Part shown: piece after piece, positions 17,829 to 18,924 of the stretch
Layout: each line of letters starts with the position of its first letter
How positions within the stretch are numbered: the first letter of the stretch is position 1
Assembly (NCBI RefSeq): GCF_000330505.1
Contig: NW_004191857.1
Coordinates: 79,633-98,556 of the forward strand
Direction of reading: 5' to 3'
Length of the DNA: 18,924 bases
Source: Entamoeba invadens IP1
Lineage: Eukaryota; Evosea; Mastigamoebida; Endamoebidae
Made by a program: the position numbers and the translations under genes
Notes under the pieces: generated by a model
What the model was told of the DNA's origin: nothing
The model's input: only the letters and a program-made list of their open reading frames with translations
The model's database searches: none

Positions 17829-18581
17829 TCACTTATTGTTTCTCTTCTTCTTGTTGTTTTTCTTCTTTGGCTTTGACTCAACTTTCTTCTTCTTCATCTT
17901 CTCGATCTTTTCTGCAATTTTATTTCCTTTTTTGATTTCTGATTCTGAGGATGTAGTCAAAGATTGGTCTTTAGAAGAGTTAGTAGTAGAAGAAGTAGAA
18001 GTACTTGATGGAGTTGTTGATACTGAAGATGTGTCGACAGGAGCCGACGAGTCTTCTTGAGTATCCATTTTGACGTCTTCTTTTGAAGAAGTGTCTTCCT
18101 TCTCTTCTTCTTCCATTTTTGTGTCTGATTCCTTGTCTGCTTTCTCTTCTTCCTTTTTGTCGTCTTTGTCTTCATAGACCTCTTGATCATCATCATCACC
18201 AAAATCATGCTCAAGCCAATTTTTGATTTCAACAACTTCCCCTTTGGAACTCCTCTCCTCATCTTCAGAAGAATCTTCAGACCCAATTAGACCAGTAGGT
18301 ACTATCCCAGCCTCGGCTTCTTCTTGTTGCGCCTCTTCTTCCATTCCCATCTCAGCTATCCCAGCTGCAGCCTCAGACGCATCTATAACTGTATACCCCG
18401 CTAAGTGGAGACTATAGGGGCCTTCATTGATTAAAGTGACTTCTTCATTCCGACCAAAAACTAAATCAAGTGTTATTTGTTCACACTCAATTGGGGTTAA
18501 CGTCCCTATTAATATTTTGTGTCCGGCAGCCTCTAGAAAGATATTTGTACGTTTCATTTCATCAACTTTAGCTTTAACCAT
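17829..18581 (-). CDS. Nucleoplasmin-like (NPL) acidic nuclear protein
   Basis: A 250-residue, single-exon protein. Residues ~14-66 fit the second half of the nucleoplasmin-like beta domain found in fungal and insect nuclear FKBPs and plant HD2 proteins: KILIGTLTP, then EQITLDLVFG, then VTLINEGPYSLHLAGY. A long acidic region follows (~75-180, D/E runs such as GDDDDQEVYEDKDD), then a Ser/Thr-rich linker (~180-218), and a Lys-rich tail (~219-250) ending KKKNNKKKRNNK, a likely nuclear localisation signal. No FKBP peptidyl-prolyl isomerase domain follows, unlike FPR3/4-type proteins, so it is closer to HD2 or stand-alone histone-chaperone types. The N-terminus seems short for an NPL fold, lacking the first strand; no upstream exon was found. 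Histone chaperone or chromatin role is inferred from family knowledge. Confidence 0.78.
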   Translation of the reverse strand: MVKAKVDEMKRTNIFLEAAGHKILIGTLTPIECEQITLDLVFGRNEEVTLINEGPYSLHLAGYTVIDASEAAAGIAEMGMEEEAQQEEAEAGIVPTGLIGSEDSSEDEERSSKGEVVEIKNWLEHDFGDDDDQEVYEDKDDKKEEEKADKESDTKMEEEEKEDTSSKEDVKMDTQEDSSAPVDTSSVSTTPSSTSTSSTTNSSKDQSLTTSSESEIKKGNKIAEKIEKMKKKKVESKPKKKNNKKKRNNK

Positions 18582-18924
18582 GATACACTTCTAGTTAATT
18601 TTATAATAAATATATAATAAATATATTATAATTATATAATTTACACTGTTAGTTCTATTGTAATATTATTTACTAAAACATTGAATAGTTTGAAACAACT
18701 AGAAACCTCTTATCTTCAACAAAACAAACTGCGTTCGTTAAATGAATCATCTCATTTGTGCTCAACTTTTCGTTTTTGTTTGGTTGGATCACAACAGACC
18801 AGAACATGAATGAAAGCTTTTAAGTTCCTCAAGTTTTTATTAACAAACAAATTTTCATTTTCATTTTTTATAAGACAAAAAGTCATAAGATCTTAGCATT
18901 TGATGTCTGATTGCCAGAATATAT
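18582..18924. other. Upstream flank of the nucleoplasmin-like gene to window end
   Basis: AT-rich, with TATATAATAAATATATTAT near 18609-18640 that may include the promoter of the minus-strand gene. No ORF or RNA gene is seen before the window ends. Confidence 0.4.

Noticed and set aside
17836..18417. Plus-strand frames opposite the nucleoplasmin-like gene
   Set aside because: The F-rich and S/E-rich translations are antisense images of Lys and Asp/Glu runs.
1..18924. CRISPR arrays, bacterial operons or rRNA genes
   Set aside because: None seen. Tandem repeats are short AT-rich units without spacers, and gene structure is eukaryotic.

Overview
The window is AT-rich eukaryotic DNA that looks like the genus Entamoeba, most probably E. 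invadens. The evidence is a transmembrane kinase with a long Cys-rich ectodomain, a BspA-type leucine-rich-repeat protein with the Entamoeba family N-terminus, compact genes with very few introns, and two introns that both begin with the heptamer GTTTGTT, the usual Entamoeba 5' splice site. The piggyBac and TA-flanked elements fit E. invadens or E. moshkovskii better than E. histolytica. The species is an inference.

Layout. 1-2902: the 3' part of a piggyBac element. Its transposase runs in from the left edge, is split by a 140-bp phase-0 intron, and keeps all four catalytic Asp codons. It stops early at 1418-1420, and a plausible transposon end with a TTAA target lies at 2898/2899-2902. 3489-7766: an intact 1425-residue transmembrane receptor kinase. 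7767-9732: non-coding, and largely a 1.2-kb TA-flanked inverted-repeat element (8014-9238) with no transposase ORF. 9733-11463: a proline-rich, helical-repeat protein, probably a cytoskeletal or adaptor scaffold. 11464-13363: non-coding, with a compact 227-bp MITE (12498-12724) whose two ends each carry the site AACGTTGTCT twice. 13364-13981: an orphan 205-residue protein. 14303-15490: a BspA-like LRR protein, followed by a minus-strand tRNA-like fragment. 15752-17377: two ORFs that I join through a 96-bp intron into one 509-residue protein with three C1 domains and a diacylglycerol-kinase fold. 17829-18581 (minus): an acidic nucleoplasmin-like nuclear protein. The last 340 bases hold no gene I can support.

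The most notable item is the C1/DGK gene. Read through the intron, the DGK alignment is continuous, but the glycine-rich nucleotide-binding motifs are replaced (GGDGT by GNKGT, GTGND by PSSVD, NPKSGG by NKNTLP) and the start of the accessory domain is missing. It therefore looks like a lipid-sensing pseudo-DGK rather than an active kinase. Much of its intron is a 14-bp tandem repeat, and intron retention would give a C1-only protein.

The genes do not form an operon. They are independent eukaryotic transcription units with possible links to signalling (receptor kinase, C1/DGK-like protein), surface or cytoskeleton (LRR and proline-rich proteins) and chromatin (nucleoplasmin-like protein). The spaces between them have been invaded by at least three DNA-transposon families.
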